A stretch of 7,868 bases of DNA from Syntrophorhabdaceae bacterium (GCA_026415015.1 JAOAHW010000232.1:1-7868), one strand, 5' to 3'. Shown: positions 1 to 7,147, counted from the stretch's first letter. Translations and numbers: made by a program. The notes: a model not told the origin generated them from the sequence alone.

Positions 1-1087
1 CCCCAACAGCGAGGTCTACACCTGGTTCAGAGGCCTTTATCCCGCCTGTGATATTTACATATACATCCCTATCAAAGAAAGGCTTACCAGTTGTCTTTTC
101 AAGGACAGCGAGTATTATAAAGAGTCTGTTTAAATCATAACCCAGTGACAGCCTCCTCGGTATGGAAAAGCTGGTCTTTGGTGTTATTGCCTGGACCTCA
201 AGCATAATAGGTCTTGTGCCTGTCACATATGGAAACAGGGTGCTACCCTTACCCATACTCCCCCGCTCTGAGATAAAAAACTCTGAAGGGTTTTCAACAC
301 TTACAAGCCCCTGGGCCTTCATCTGGAATATCCCCACCTCATCTACAGGTCCGAACCTGTTCTTTGTGACCCTTAACATCCTGTATGGGAGCATCTTATC
401 GCCCTCAAAATAAAGGACTGTGTCTACCATGTGCTCAAGGATCTTTGGCCCAGCAATTACCCCTTCTTTTGTCACATGACCTATAAAGATATGGGTGGTA
501 TCGCTTGCCTTCATCTCCATGATGAGCCTTGAAGATACATCCCTTATCTGGCTTGTGCTACCAGGCATCATGGAAAGCCTTGTATTGTATATGGACTGGA
601 TAGAGTCAATGATGATGAGGTCATATCTTTTTGCAGCCATGGCAGTCAGTATGTCATCAAGCCTGTTTGTGGCAAGTATGGGAAAGGGGTTTTTTAGGTT
701 TAGTCTTTTTTTTCTTGCTGATAGCTGTTTTATAGACTCCTCCCCTGATACATAGAGGGCATTAAGGCCAAGCTCAATCAACCTTGAGGCAATCTCAAAG
801 CAGAGGGTTGTCTTACCAATGCCTGGGTCACCACCTAAGAGTATGGAAGAGCCCTTTGTCATACCACCGCCTAAGACCCTATCCATCTCATCAATACCCA
901 AGACTACCCTCTCATCAGGTATATCCTCATCTGTGATGATAACAGGTATCTCTACAGGGGCTGGCTTTTCTTTTTCCTGCTTGACCTCTTCTAAAGTATC
1001 CCAGTTAGAACACCTTGGACATCTGCCCATCCACTTGTATGCCTCATAACCACAGTTCTGGCAGATAAATACAGTTTTTTTACTCAT
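1..1087 (-). CDS. radA: DNA repair protein RadA (Sms), 3' end cut off by the contig edge
   Basis: RadA is a RecA-like ATPase that promotes branch migration during recombinational repair in the cytoplasm. My translation of the minus strand gives 362 residues and no stop before base 1; family members have about 450, so roughly the last fifth is missing. An N-terminal C4 zinc finger (Cys9, Cys12, Cys23, Cys26) is followed by Walker A GGDPGIGKTT (85-94), a Walker B strand LIIIDS (157-162), the RadA signature KNRFG (242-246), and the start of the Lon-protease-like domain (PRRLSLGYDLNRL, about 310-322, then VNITGGIK). Walker A has Thr where many RadA proteins have Ser (GKST), a conservative change. 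The ATG at 1087 lies inside the end of the preceding gene, with an 8-base overlap (1080-1087), which suggests translational coupling. Codons are rich in ATA and AGG, unlike bamA. The assignment is secure; a housekeeping gene at the tail of a catabolic run is the odd part. Confidence 0.97.
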   Translation of the reverse strand, partial: MSKKTVFICQNCGYEAYKWMGRCPRCSNWDTLEEVKQEKEKPAPVEIPVIITDEDIPDERVVLGIDEMDRVLGGGMTKGSSILLGGDPGIGKTTLCFEIASRLIELGLNALYVSGEESIKQLSARKKRLNLKNPFPILATNRLDDILTAMAAKRYDLIIIDSIQSIYNTRLSMMPGSTSQIRDVSSRLIMEMKASDTTHIFIGHVTKEGVIAGPKILEHMVDTVLYFEGDKMLPYRMLRVTKNRFGPVDEVGIFQMKAQGLVSVENPSEFFISERGSMGKGSTLFPYVTGTRPIMLEVQAITPKTSFSIPRRLSLGYDLNRLFIILAVLEKTTGKPFFDRDVYVNITGGIKASEPGVDLAVG

Positions 1088-1880
1088 AATGGTCTATACC
1101 GAGGTGTAATCTAATGAGGGAGAGCTGATATCTCATCATCTTCACCATCCATTGCCTCGCCCTTGGCAGCTCCTCAGGGGATACCTCAAGGGTAACCATC
1201 TCATCGTATCCCAGCCTCCTCATGGTATTTAATAGCCTGGCAACAGGCATGTTTCCCCTGCCGAGGAATAGGTGGCTCTCTGTATCAGTGTAATCGCTTA
1301 TATGGATATTTTTAAGCCTGCCAGTTTTAAAGAAACTCAAAAAACCCACAATAGGGTCTATGCCAAAGGTCCCAAGGTGGGTGGTGTCAAAGGTAAAATC
1401 AAGGTTTCTCTTCAATCCATACTCTATCAGGTCTCTGTAATCATTGAGTATATAAGGGGTGAGCATGAGTTTTTTACCCACAAGGGGCATGTTTTCTATA
1501 GTGAGCCTTATCCCCTCTGCCCCAAGGGACCTCTGAAAATCCTCTATCTTCCTGAATGACCTGAAAAAAACTAACTCTGCTGAAAACCATGAAGGGGGAT
1601 GGAAATTTATAAGACCTGCATTTAATTCCTGGGCAATCCTTACTGTCTGGACAATGGCATTGGTCTTGCTGCCCCAGGCATCTATCTTGAGAAAGGGTGC
1701 ATGGATGGAGTACACAGGTAATATCTGACAGCACTCCTTTACGATATCAAGGTAATCAGGCCTATTAAAGTGTCTGTCTATAACAAGGTCGCAGCCATCA
1801 TAGCCTGCCTCTTTTGCAAGGATGAATATCTCTTTTATGGGTAGGTAGTATATGCATCCTGTAGAAAAAAGGACCTTCAT
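1080..1880 (-). CDS. Sugar phosphate isomerase/epimerase-like TIM-barrel protein (AP endonuclease 2 family)
   Basis: A 266-residue single-domain protein of the xylose-isomerase-like TIM-barrel fold (PF01261 type). The usual metal-site strands are visible in order: SIHAP (His60), NFHPP (His94), IENMP (Glu129), FDTTH (Asp165, His168), NIHISD (His193), then HLFLGRG (203-209) and LEVSPE (Glu232). The Glu129/Asp165/His193/Glu232 set resembles the metal-binding residues of sugar epimerases. The HLxxGxG-like stretch also favours isomerase/epimerase relatives over true endonuclease IV, which has a DxH there. The substrate cannot be told from sequence. Its ATG overlaps the stop of the M24 gene (ATGA, 1877-1880), and its own 3' end overlaps the radA start by 8 bases, so the three genes are probably translated together. 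There is no signal peptide, so it is likely cytoplasmic. Fold is confident, function unknown. Confidence 0.9.
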   Translation of the reverse strand: MKVLFSTGCIYYLPIKEIFILAKEAGYDGCDLVIDRHFNRPDYLDIVKECCQILPVYSIHAPFLKIDAWGSKTNAIVQTVRIAQELNAGLINFHPPSWFSAELVFFRSFRKIEDFQRSLGAEGIRLTIENMPLVGKKLMLTPYILNDYRDLIEYGLKRNLDFTFDTTHLGTFGIDPIVGFLSFFKTGRLKNIHISDYTDTESHLFLGRGNMPVARLLNTMRRLGYDEMVTLEVSPEELPRARQWMVKMMRYQLSLIRLHLGIDHYE

Positions 1881-3049
1881 ACTATAATGATACGCTCATC
1901 AGTATCAGTGAGGATTTTATATCTGCCGTTTTCTATATGGACAGTGTTTTCTATCCCACATGAGCCCTGTTTTGGGAAGACCATCTTTGGTTCAATGGCA
2001 AATACCGCACCATTGTTTATTTGGTAGTCATGGGTTGCGGCAATAAATGGTAGTTCAGATAGTTCTATGCCTATCCCGTGTGCAAGGAACCTCACCTTGT
2101 GGGGTTTGTAACCAAGATAATAGTCACCATAACCGAGTTTATCGGCAATCTTTTTTGAGTATTCAAAGAGTTCCCTGCTTGCTAAGCCCTCTAAGGCCTT
2201 ATCAAGAACCCTGTAATGGATCTCCCTGCAGGCCTCATATCCATCTGAGAATAGCTTTGGCATGGAGCCTATGGCAAACATCCTTGTCTGGTCTGCCTGA
2301 TACCCGTGATAGCATATACCGAAATCAATAAGTATAGGCTCATTCCTTTTTATTTTTTTCATACTGGCGCCCACAGGGAAGGCAGGCGAAAGACCCAATC
2401 CACCCATAGGTGAATCAGACTGGCTCACAATGCTACCTGTTCTGCCACTTAAGATATGCCAGGTATATGCCTCATAGTTTAGGGACCTTACCCTGAGGAG
2501 CCCCTCGTGTCCTAATGCCTTTGCATATGCCTCAAGAATGCCACCCAACTCAATCTCTGTCATCCCCTCTTCAAGGACCTTCGGGACAAACTCATAGACC
2601 ATTTTTTGGATGGCAGCAGCCCTATTTATTAAGGTTAGCTCAAAGGGAGACTTTACCTTTCTTAATTCCCTTGTGAGGGGAGAGCAGTTGATTAGATCTA
2701 CATTGCCTATAATCTCTTTGAATTTTATCACATCATTATACGGTATAACATCGAGTTGAAGCCCTATTTTTTTCATGGGCTTTATATGGTCAATAATCTC
2801 TTTGATGGAACGGATTGAGACAATCCTTTCAATGGGTGACTCCCTCTTTGCCCTTGATACCTCTCTTTTGACAAAAAGTACAGGTTCATCATCTGCAGGC
2901 ACGAAAAGGAGGGCATCCTGCATGGTGCCGGATAGATAATAGTAGTCTACCTTATAATGGAAGAATGCCCCGTCAAGCGAGGCATCCTCCATAAGTTGCC
3001 TTAATCTATCTATCCTTGAATATATCTCTTCCTTTGGTGCATAAAGCAT
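1877..3049 (-). CDS. M24 family (creatinase/Xaa-Pro aminopeptidase fold) protein, possibly not a peptidase
   Basis: A 390-residue two-domain protein. Residues 1 to about 135 form a creatinase-type N-terminal domain, and the rest is a pita-bread catalytic domain. All five dinuclear metal ligands expected for M24 are visible: Asp242 (IDFG), Asp253 (YQADQTR), His324 (LAHGIG), Glu353 (AIEPK) and Glu367 (GIENTVH). Two histidines that usually line the active site in Xaa-Pro aminopeptidases appear replaced. One normally follows the SG-containing strand by about seven residues (here Ser209 or Gln210), and the other lies seven residues after the metal His (here Ser331 in HGIGIELSE). Xaa-Pro peptidase activity is therefore uncertain. 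The start lies 4 bases after the bamR stop, and AAGGAT within the end of bamR can serve as ribosome binding site, so it is coupled to bamR. It overlaps the TIM-barrel gene by 4 bases. There is no signal peptide. Confidence 0.92.
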   Translation of the reverse strand: MLYAPKEEIYSRIDRLRQLMEDASLDGAFFHYKVDYYYLSGTMQDALLFVPADDEPVLFVKREVSRAKRESPIERIVSIRSIKEIIDHIKPMKKIGLQLDVIPYNDVIKFKEIIGNVDLINCSPLTRELRKVKSPFELTLINRAAAIQKMVYEFVPKVLEEGMTEIELGGILEAYAKALGHEGLLRVRSLNYEAYTWHILSGRTGSIVSQSDSPMGGLGLSPAFPVGASMKKIKRNEPILIDFGICYHGYQADQTRMFAIGSMPKLFSDGYEACREIHYRVLDKALEGLASRELFEYSKKIADKLGYGDYYLGYKPHKVRFLAHGIGIELSELPFIAATHDYQINNGAVFAIEPKMVFPKQGSCGIENTVHIENGRYKILTDTDERIIIV

Positions 3050-3053
3050 CTAA

Positions 3054-3824
3054 CTATTTATCCTTCCACACAGCCTTTCTCTTCTCCATAAATGCATTGA
3101 TACCCTCTTTTGCATCATCTGTGGACATGCAGCCCTTCAGATATATGATCTCAGATGCCTTGAGTGCCTGGAGGAAGTCGAGGCTTAAGCCTGCCCTTAT
3201 TGCCCTCTTTGTCCAGATGGCAACAGGTCTACTCTTGTTTAAAAATTCTGCGAGGTATTTTTCCACCTCTTCCTTGAAATTTTCAACAGGGAATACTGCT
3301 GTCACAAGGCCTATTGCCTGTGCCTCTTTTGCACTTATGACCTTGCCTGTAAGGAGAAGTTCATAGGTCTTCTGTAGCCCTATTATCTTGGGAAACCATG
3401 CAGCGGCAACAGGGGGAAAGACACCAACTGCTATCTCAGGCTGACCAATACGGGCCTTCTCTGATGCCACAACTATATCACAGAATGCCATGAGTTCACA
3501 TCCACCACCAAGGGAGCGGCCATTTACCACTGCCACTGTTGTTATGTCCATCTCTGAGAGGTTTCTGAACATCCTGTGGAAGACATCTATCATCTCATCA
3601 ACCTTGTCCTCTGTGTGGTCTGCCACATCCACGCCATCACAGAATGCCTTTTCACCTGCATGGTCAAATACAAGCATCTGGATTGTAGGGTCTTTTTTCA
3701 CATCTCCAAGGGCATCATTTATCTCCTTCATCATGGAGATGGTCAACCAGTTTGATGGAGGCACATTAAGTGTAATCTTTGCTACCTTATCCTTTTTCTC
3801 ATATACTATCAGATTATAACCCAT
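3054..3824 (-). CDS. bamR: Cyclohexa-1,5-diene-1-carbonyl-CoA hydratase (dienoyl-CoA hydratase)
   Basis: A 256-residue crotonase-fold protein. The family member expected here adds water to cyclohexa-1,5-diene-1-carbonyl-CoA, the product of benzoyl-CoA reductase, giving 6-hydroxycyclohex-1-ene-1-carbonyl-CoA. The oxyanion-hole segments are AFCDG (60-64) and LGGG (105-108). Both glutamates used by true enoyl-CoA hydratases are in place: Glu110 in GGGCE and Glu130 in GQPE, which argues for a hydratase rather than an isomerase or thioesterase. The N-terminal ITLNVPPSNWLT is the usual crotonase start. The specific substrate is inferred from neighbours: bamA and bamQ, the next two pathway steps, lie directly upstream. 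The start is set by a strong AGGAGG ribosome binding site 7 bases before the ATG. A terminator lies between it and bamA, so it may be expressed at a different level from bamA. A generic enoyl-CoA hydratase is the main alternative. The same gene is called dch in Thauera. Confidence 0.86.
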   Translation of the reverse strand: MGYNLIVYEKKDKVAKITLNVPPSNWLTISMMKEINDALGDVKKDPTIQMLVFDHAGEKAFCDGVDVADHTEDKVDEMIDVFHRMFRNLSEMDITTVAVVNGRSLGGGCELMAFCDIVVASEKARIGQPEIAVGVFPPVAAAWFPKIIGLQKTYELLLTGKVISAKEAQAIGLVTAVFPVENFKEEVEKYLAEFLNKSRPVAIWTKRAIRAGLSLDFLQALKASEIIYLKGCMSTDDAKEGINAFMEKRKAVWKDK

Positions 3825-3840
3825 TTTAAACCTCCTGAAA

Positions 3841-3868
3841 AAATAAAGAGGTCAATAAAGCTCGACCT
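3841..3868 (-). other. Weak hairpin with T-rich tail upstream of bamR
   Basis: On the minus strand AGGTC (3868-3864) can pair with GACCT (3853-3849) across a 10-base loop, followed by a CTTTATTTTTT run leading to the bamR ribosome binding site. The 5-bp stem is short and the loop long, so it could be a second weak pause site, an operator-like GGTC-N10-GACC dyad, or chance. Confidence 0.25.
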
Positions 3869-3880
3869 TTGCGTGTTAAT

Positions 3881-3907
3881 AAAAAAAGGGGGGATTTCTC
3901 CCCCCTT
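3881..3907 (-). terminator. Intrinsic terminator between bamA and bamR
   Basis: Read on the minus strand, AAGGGGGGA (3907-3899) pairs perfectly with TCCCCCCTT (3894-3886) around a GAAA tetraloop (3898-3895). The second arm runs into a tract of seven T (3887-3881). The stem begins 15 bases after the bamA stop codon. This is a textbook Rho-independent terminator on the strand of the operon; the plus strand has no matching T tract. It should end or reduce transcripts leaving bamA, so bamR and the genes after it depend on read-through or on their own promoter, and I found no convincing promoter in the gap. Confidence 0.88.
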
Positions 3908-3922
3908 GGAGAATCAGTTTTC

Positions 3923-5071
3923 TTACTTCGCCTGTGGCTTTCCGAGGACCTCTTCCATATAGGATACATCCACGAGCCTGCCCTGTGCAATGAGCTGACG
4001 GTTCTTGATGAAGTCGATGGTGTCCACACCTGTGATCTTCTTGGTGTTGAATGCACCAAAGCCCATGAATGCCTCGCCCATCATATTCACTGCCAGCCAG
4101 TACCTGTGGTCGTTCTTCATGGTATCCCAGAAGAATTTCTTTTTCTGCCTGATACCATCGATGGATTTCATGAGGCAGCCAGGGAAGAGGTTTGCAAATG
4201 TCCAGACTATCCTGTCGATCTCTGCATCGATGAGTGAGAAGTCTACCTCGCCTTTTTTCTGTTTTTCCTGGACCCATGCGCGGGCCTGTTTGAACTCATC
4301 ACCTGTCTTGTTCTCGCCGTATACGATCTCACCGTTTTTGATGAATGTGTCTGTGATGACCTGTGGGTTTCTTACCCAGTTGCCATTGTCGTCTTTGAGT
4401 ACAGGGAATGCCTTTGTAATTAAGCCTTTCCACCACATCTTGTAGGCGCTCCACATCTCGCAGGATACGCATGACCACATGGCATCCTCAATGCTTAAGT
4501 ATGCAGGGAGGAAGTCAGATGCGCCACCTACTGGTGCTGAACCATGACGGGGACCTGCCTGACCGAATACTGCAATGTCAGATGCAAGTGTGAGGTCACA
4601 TGCTGTTCCTATCTCCTGGCCACCGGCAACCCTCATACCATTTACACGGCAGATAACCGGTTTCTTGCACATGAGTATGGAGTCAACCATGTTGTTGAAG
4701 AGTTCCATGTATGCGCCATATTCCTCAGGCCTCATGCTGTAATATTCGGAATACTCTTTTGTGTTGCCACCTGTGCAGAATGCAAATGGGCCTGTGCCTG
4801 TGAAGACAACTGCCACAACCTCACGGTCTGTGGATGAGTTCTCAAATCCTGCGATAACACCCTTTACCATCTCTGTGGTGTAGCTGTTATACTGTGCAGG
4901 GTTGTTCAGTGTTATCCATGCTACATAAAGCCCTGGTACTACATTACCCTTTGGGTCTTTCAAGGGTTTCTTTTCATAGACTGTGCATGGTGCATCCTTG
5001 CCCCACCACTGTGTCCCGTGTCTTGAGTGATCCTTTAATCCATGTTCTCTTGGCATCCATTCTAAACCCAT
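3923..5071 (-). CDS. bamA: 6-oxocyclohex-1-ene-1-carbonyl-CoA hydrolase (ring-opening)
   Basis: This enzyme adds water to 6-oxocyclohex-1-ene-1-carbonyl-CoA and then hydrolytically cleaves the ring, giving 3-hydroxypimelyl-CoA; it acts in the cytoplasm. The 382-residue protein is an enlarged crotonase, much longer than the usual 260 residues, as is typical of BamA/Oah. Visible features are ITLNNPAQYNSYTT (53-66), the oxyanion segment FCTGGNTKEYSEYY (98-111), the family signature VNGMRVAGGQEIG (143-155), and FGQAGPRHGSAPVGG (169-183). A long C-terminal helical part follows, including FANLFPGCLMKSIDGIR (292-308). bamA is the standard marker gene for anaerobic aromatic degradation. The ATG at 5071 follows AAAGGAGG at 6 bases spacing, and the gap to bamQ is 32 bases. 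Codon choice is strongly biased (ATC, AAC, AAG, GTG), unlike radA or the SDR, suggesting high expression. Identity is very secure; the same protein is called Oah in Thauera. Confidence 0.97.
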   Translation of the reverse strand: MGLEWMPREHGLKDHSRHGTQWWGKDAPCTVYEKKPLKDPKGNVVPGLYVAWITLNNPAQYNSYTTEMVKGVIAGFENSSTDREVVAVVFTGTGPFAFCTGGNTKEYSEYYSMRPEEYGAYMELFNNMVDSILMCKKPVICRVNGMRVAGGQEIGTACDLTLASDIAVFGQAGPRHGSAPVGGASDFLPAYLSIEDAMWSCVSCEMWSAYKMWWKGLITKAFPVLKDDNGNWVRNPQVITDTFIKNGEIVYGENKTGDEFKQARAWVQEKQKKGEVDFSLIDAEIDRIVWTFANLFPGCLMKSIDGIRQKKKFFWDTMKNDHRYWLAVNMMGEAFMGFGAFNTKKITGVDTIDFIKNRQLIAQGRLVDVSYMEEVLGKPQAK

Positions 5072-5103
5072 AGTCTTCCTCCTTTAAAAGTTTTTTTACC
5101 GAA

Positions 5104-6213
5104 TTAAAAATCCGGTTTCAACACTACTCTTTTTGCAGGTGAACCTGCTTTGTGAATCTCCTCAAATGTTGCAGCGATTGTGCTCATGGGCCTTACTTCC
5201 ACAAAAGGCTCTATCTGTATCTTTCTTGAGAGGACCATATCGAGCACGATGGGATAGTATTCAGGCAGACAACCCCATGTTCCAATGACTTCGGCATCAA
5301 AGGCCATGAGTTTTGAGAACATGTATTCGCTCTTTGCCATACCGAATCCCACAAGGATGAGCTTGCCCACAAAAGACAAGAGATCAAGGGCAAGGTCCTG
5401 TCCTGCCTTTGTACCTGTTACCTCGAAGATCTTCCAGCCTGTGTTATCAAGGCCGTTAGATTTGCAGAAGTTTCTCCACTCACCAACGATTGTCTTGTTG
5501 TCTTTGTCAATGGTGCTTATTACTGCATCACAGCCATAGTTGAGTGCCCTCTGGAGCTTCTCAGGGTTTCTTGCGATACCTATTACGCTCTTTGCACCCA
5601 GGGCCTTAACTGTCTGTGCCATATAAACACCCACACCACCTGTTGCGCCGATGATGATTACATTATCACCAGGCTGGAGGTCTGCTCTTTTGCATGCCTG
5701 ATATGGTGTTGTTACTGCATCGGCAACAACTGAGAGCTGCTCAAGGGCAAAGCCTTTTTTATCAGAGACAACACAAAGGTCAATGGTTGGTACGGGTATA
5801 TGACTTGCAAATCCACCATAGACGCCTATGGAGTTTCCTGGCATCTTCTGGGCAAGACACCTGTTACCCCTGCCTGTCTTGCAGAGTATACACTTCCTGC
5901 ATGGCATAACAGCGGGGACAATGACCTCTTTGCCTATCCATGCAGGGTCACCGGCAACAACAGTCCCTGCTATCTCATGGCCAAGTGCCAGAGGTGGCTT
6001 GCTTACTGTAGGGACACCGTCAAAGAAATAGCCGAGGTCTGTATGGCATACACCGCAACCTGCAATCTCTACCAGAACCTCTCCCTCTTTTAGTTCAGGT
6101 ACTGGTATCTCTGCCATTTCAAGTTTTCCTGGTATCTTTTCTTTTGTTTCCTTGTTAAATGTGGTTGGTTGAACCATCTGCCACTGTTTTATTGTTTTTG
6201 GTACTTCTGCCAT
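5104..6213 (-). CDS. bamQ: 6-hydroxycyclohex-1-ene-1-carbonyl-CoA dehydrogenase (zinc alcohol dehydrogenase family)
   Basis: It oxidises 6-hydroxycyclohex-1-ene-1-carbonyl-CoA to the 6-oxo compound, probably with NAD+, supplying the substrate of BamA. The 369 residues show the zinc-dependent medium-chain dehydrogenase plan. A GroES-like domain carries the catalytic zinc residues Cys56 (GVCHTD) and His79-Glu80 (GHE), with Asp165 as a plausible further catalytic-site residue. Four structural-zinc cysteines follow (Cys105, Cys108, Cys111, Cys119). The Rossmann fold has GATGGVG (189-195) and an ALGA turn. The N-terminal extension KTIKQWQMVQPTTFNKETKE before the GroES domain is characteristic of the Had subfamily. 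The start is fixed by a near-ideal AAGGAGGTG site 4 bases before the ATG. It sits between the SDR (45-base gap) and bamA (32-base gap) with no terminator in either gap, so the three genes are probably one transcript. It is called Had in Thauera. Confidence 0.94.
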   Translation of the reverse strand: MAEVPKTIKQWQMVQPTTFNKETKEKIPGKLEMAEIPVPELKEGEVLVEIAGCGVCHTDLGYFFDGVPTVSKPPLALGHEIAGTVVAGDPAWIGKEVIVPAVMPCRKCILCKTGRGNRCLAQKMPGNSIGVYGGFASHIPVPTIDLCVVSDKKGFALEQLSVVADAVTTPYQACKRADLQPGDNVIIIGATGGVGVYMAQTVKALGAKSVIGIARNPEKLQRALNYGCDAVISTIDKDNKTIVGEWRNFCKSNGLDNTGWKIFEVTGTKAGQDLALDLLSFVGKLILVGFGMAKSEYMFSKLMAFDAEVIGTWGCLPEYYPIVLDMVLSRKIQIEPFVEVRPMSTIAATFEEIHKAGSPAKRVVLKPDF

Positions 6214-6258
6214 TAAACACCTCCTTATGGATTTTATATCTTACCTTCGACCAAATTT

Positions 6259-7011
6259 TTACGTCATACCGTATCCGCCGTCTACAGGAAGGACCTGACC
6301 TGTTATGTAGCGGGCATCATCTGAGGCAAAAAATACGAAGGCTGGTGCAACATCTTCTGGTTCTGCATATCTACCAAGAAGTATCCTTCTTGTATAGATT
6401 TCTCTTAATTTCTCATCATTCTGGAGTGTGGATGTCATCTCTGTGGTAACAATGCCGAGGGAAATACAGTTGCAGGTGACATTGTATTTTGCAAGTTCCC
6501 TTGCTGCTGATTTTGTTAAGGTTACCACTCCACCCTTTGCTGCAGCATAGTTTATCTGACCTATTGTACCAACCATACCTGCAACAGATGTAACATTGAC
6601 TATTCTGCCGTAGTTCTGCTGCATAAAATATTTAGATGCAGCCTTTATACAGAGCCATGGACCTCTCATCTGGACGTTTACAACCTGGTCCCAGACATCT
6701 ACAGTCATTTTATGTAGCATAGCTGGTTTAGATATACCTGCATTATTTACAAGTATATCAATGGAACCGAATTCCTTTACGCATGTCTCAATAATGTTTG
6801 TGGCATCTGCCTCGATCCCCACATCACCTTTTACAGCAACTGCCTTCCTTCCCATGCCTTTTATCATCTCTACCACTTCATCGGCAGCCTTCTGGTTTCC
6901 TGCATAATTGACCACCACATTAGCGCCTTCCTGGGCAAAAGCGAGACTGATTGCCCTGCCAACACCTCTGCCTCCACCAGTAACTACAGCATTTTTTCCC
7001 TCTAATCTCAT
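6259..7011 (-). CDS. Short-chain dehydrogenase/reductase, FabG-like; candidate 3-hydroxypimelyl-CoA dehydrogenase
   Basis: A classical SDR of 250 residues. The cofactor motif is TGGGRGVG (11-18), followed by the structural NNAG (89-92). The catalytic tetrad is Asn112, Ser142, Tyr155 and Lys159 in YAAAK. The C-terminus is GQVLPVDGGYGMT, as in FabG-type enzymes. The usual Pro-Gly after the sixth strand (NCISPG) reads NCISLG, with Leu185. I place the start at the ATG at 7011, which has AGAGG 5 bases upstream. A GTG two codons earlier (7017) would overlap that ribosome binding site. It is the first gene after a consensus promoter and heads the bamQ-bamA run. A 3-hydroxyacyl-CoA dehydrogenase acting on the product of BamA would fit, but FabG itself or another alcohol dehydrogenase cannot be excluded. 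Family call is certain, substrate is inference. Confidence 0.93.
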   Translation of the reverse strand: MRLEGKNAVVTGGGRGVGRAISLAFAQEGANVVVNYAGNQKAADEVVEMIKGMGRKAVAVKGDVGIEADATNIIETCVKEFGSIDILVNNAGISKPAMLHKMTVDVWDQVVNVQMRGPWLCIKAASKYFMQQNYGRIVNVTSVAGMVGTIGQINYAAAKGGVVTLTKSAARELAKYNVTCNCISLGIVTTEMTSTLQNDEKLREIYTRRILLGRYAEPEDVAPAFVFFASDDARYITGQVLPVDGGYGMT

Positions 7012-7065
7012 ACCCACCTCTCTCTGATAAAGATTTGTGTTTGTGAAAAATTTTATAAGTCTAAT

Positions 7066-7093
7066 ATTATATTTTTAGAGAAGTTTATGTCAA
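7066..7093 (-). promoter_or_regulatory. Sigma70-type promoter for the SDR-bamQ-bamA operon
   Basis: The minus strand reads TTGACA (7093-7088), 16 bases, then TATAAT (7071-7066): both hexamers are perfect matches, and the spacing is one base short of optimal. AT-rich DNA lies upstream. The predicted start is near 7059, giving a leader of about 48 bases to the ATG at 7011. Confidence 0.85.
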
Positions 7094-7147
7094 GATAAAA
7101 ATATGAATAATAACAGGCAATCAGATTATCTCGTCAAAAGTTTTTTC

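Noticed and set aside
3490..3819. Plus-strand open frame opposite bamR
   Set aside because: Shadow of the crotonase gene with no family resemblance.
3850..3855. TTGACC on the minus strand as -35 of a bamR promoter
   Set aside because: At normal spacing the -10 would fall on the bamR ribosome binding site (GGTTTA), leaving no room for a leader, and it does not match TATAAT.
3869..4445. Plus-strand and alternative minus-strand open frames (3869-4237 and 4005-4445 plus; 3826-4059 and 3876-4277 minus) over the end of bamA
   Set aside because: They lie over the clearly conserved bamA coding sequence, have no recognisable domain and lack ribosome binding sites.
5694..6093. Three overlapping plus-strand frames opposite bamQ
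   Set aside because: They are antisense to the zinc-binding region of bamQ; their Cys- and His-rich look is a reflection of that region, and no start signal supports them.
7015..7017. GTG at 7017 as start of the SDR
   Set aside because: It overlaps the AGAGGTGG ribosome binding region and has no spaced site of its own; ATG at 7011 is correctly spaced and begins with the usual MRLEGK-type SDR N-terminus.
7108..7137. Second minus-strand promoter TTGACG-18-TTATTA upstream of the SDR
   Set aside because: Both boxes and the spacing are poorer than the perfect pair at 7066-7093 just downstream; AT-rich DNA makes such matches common.
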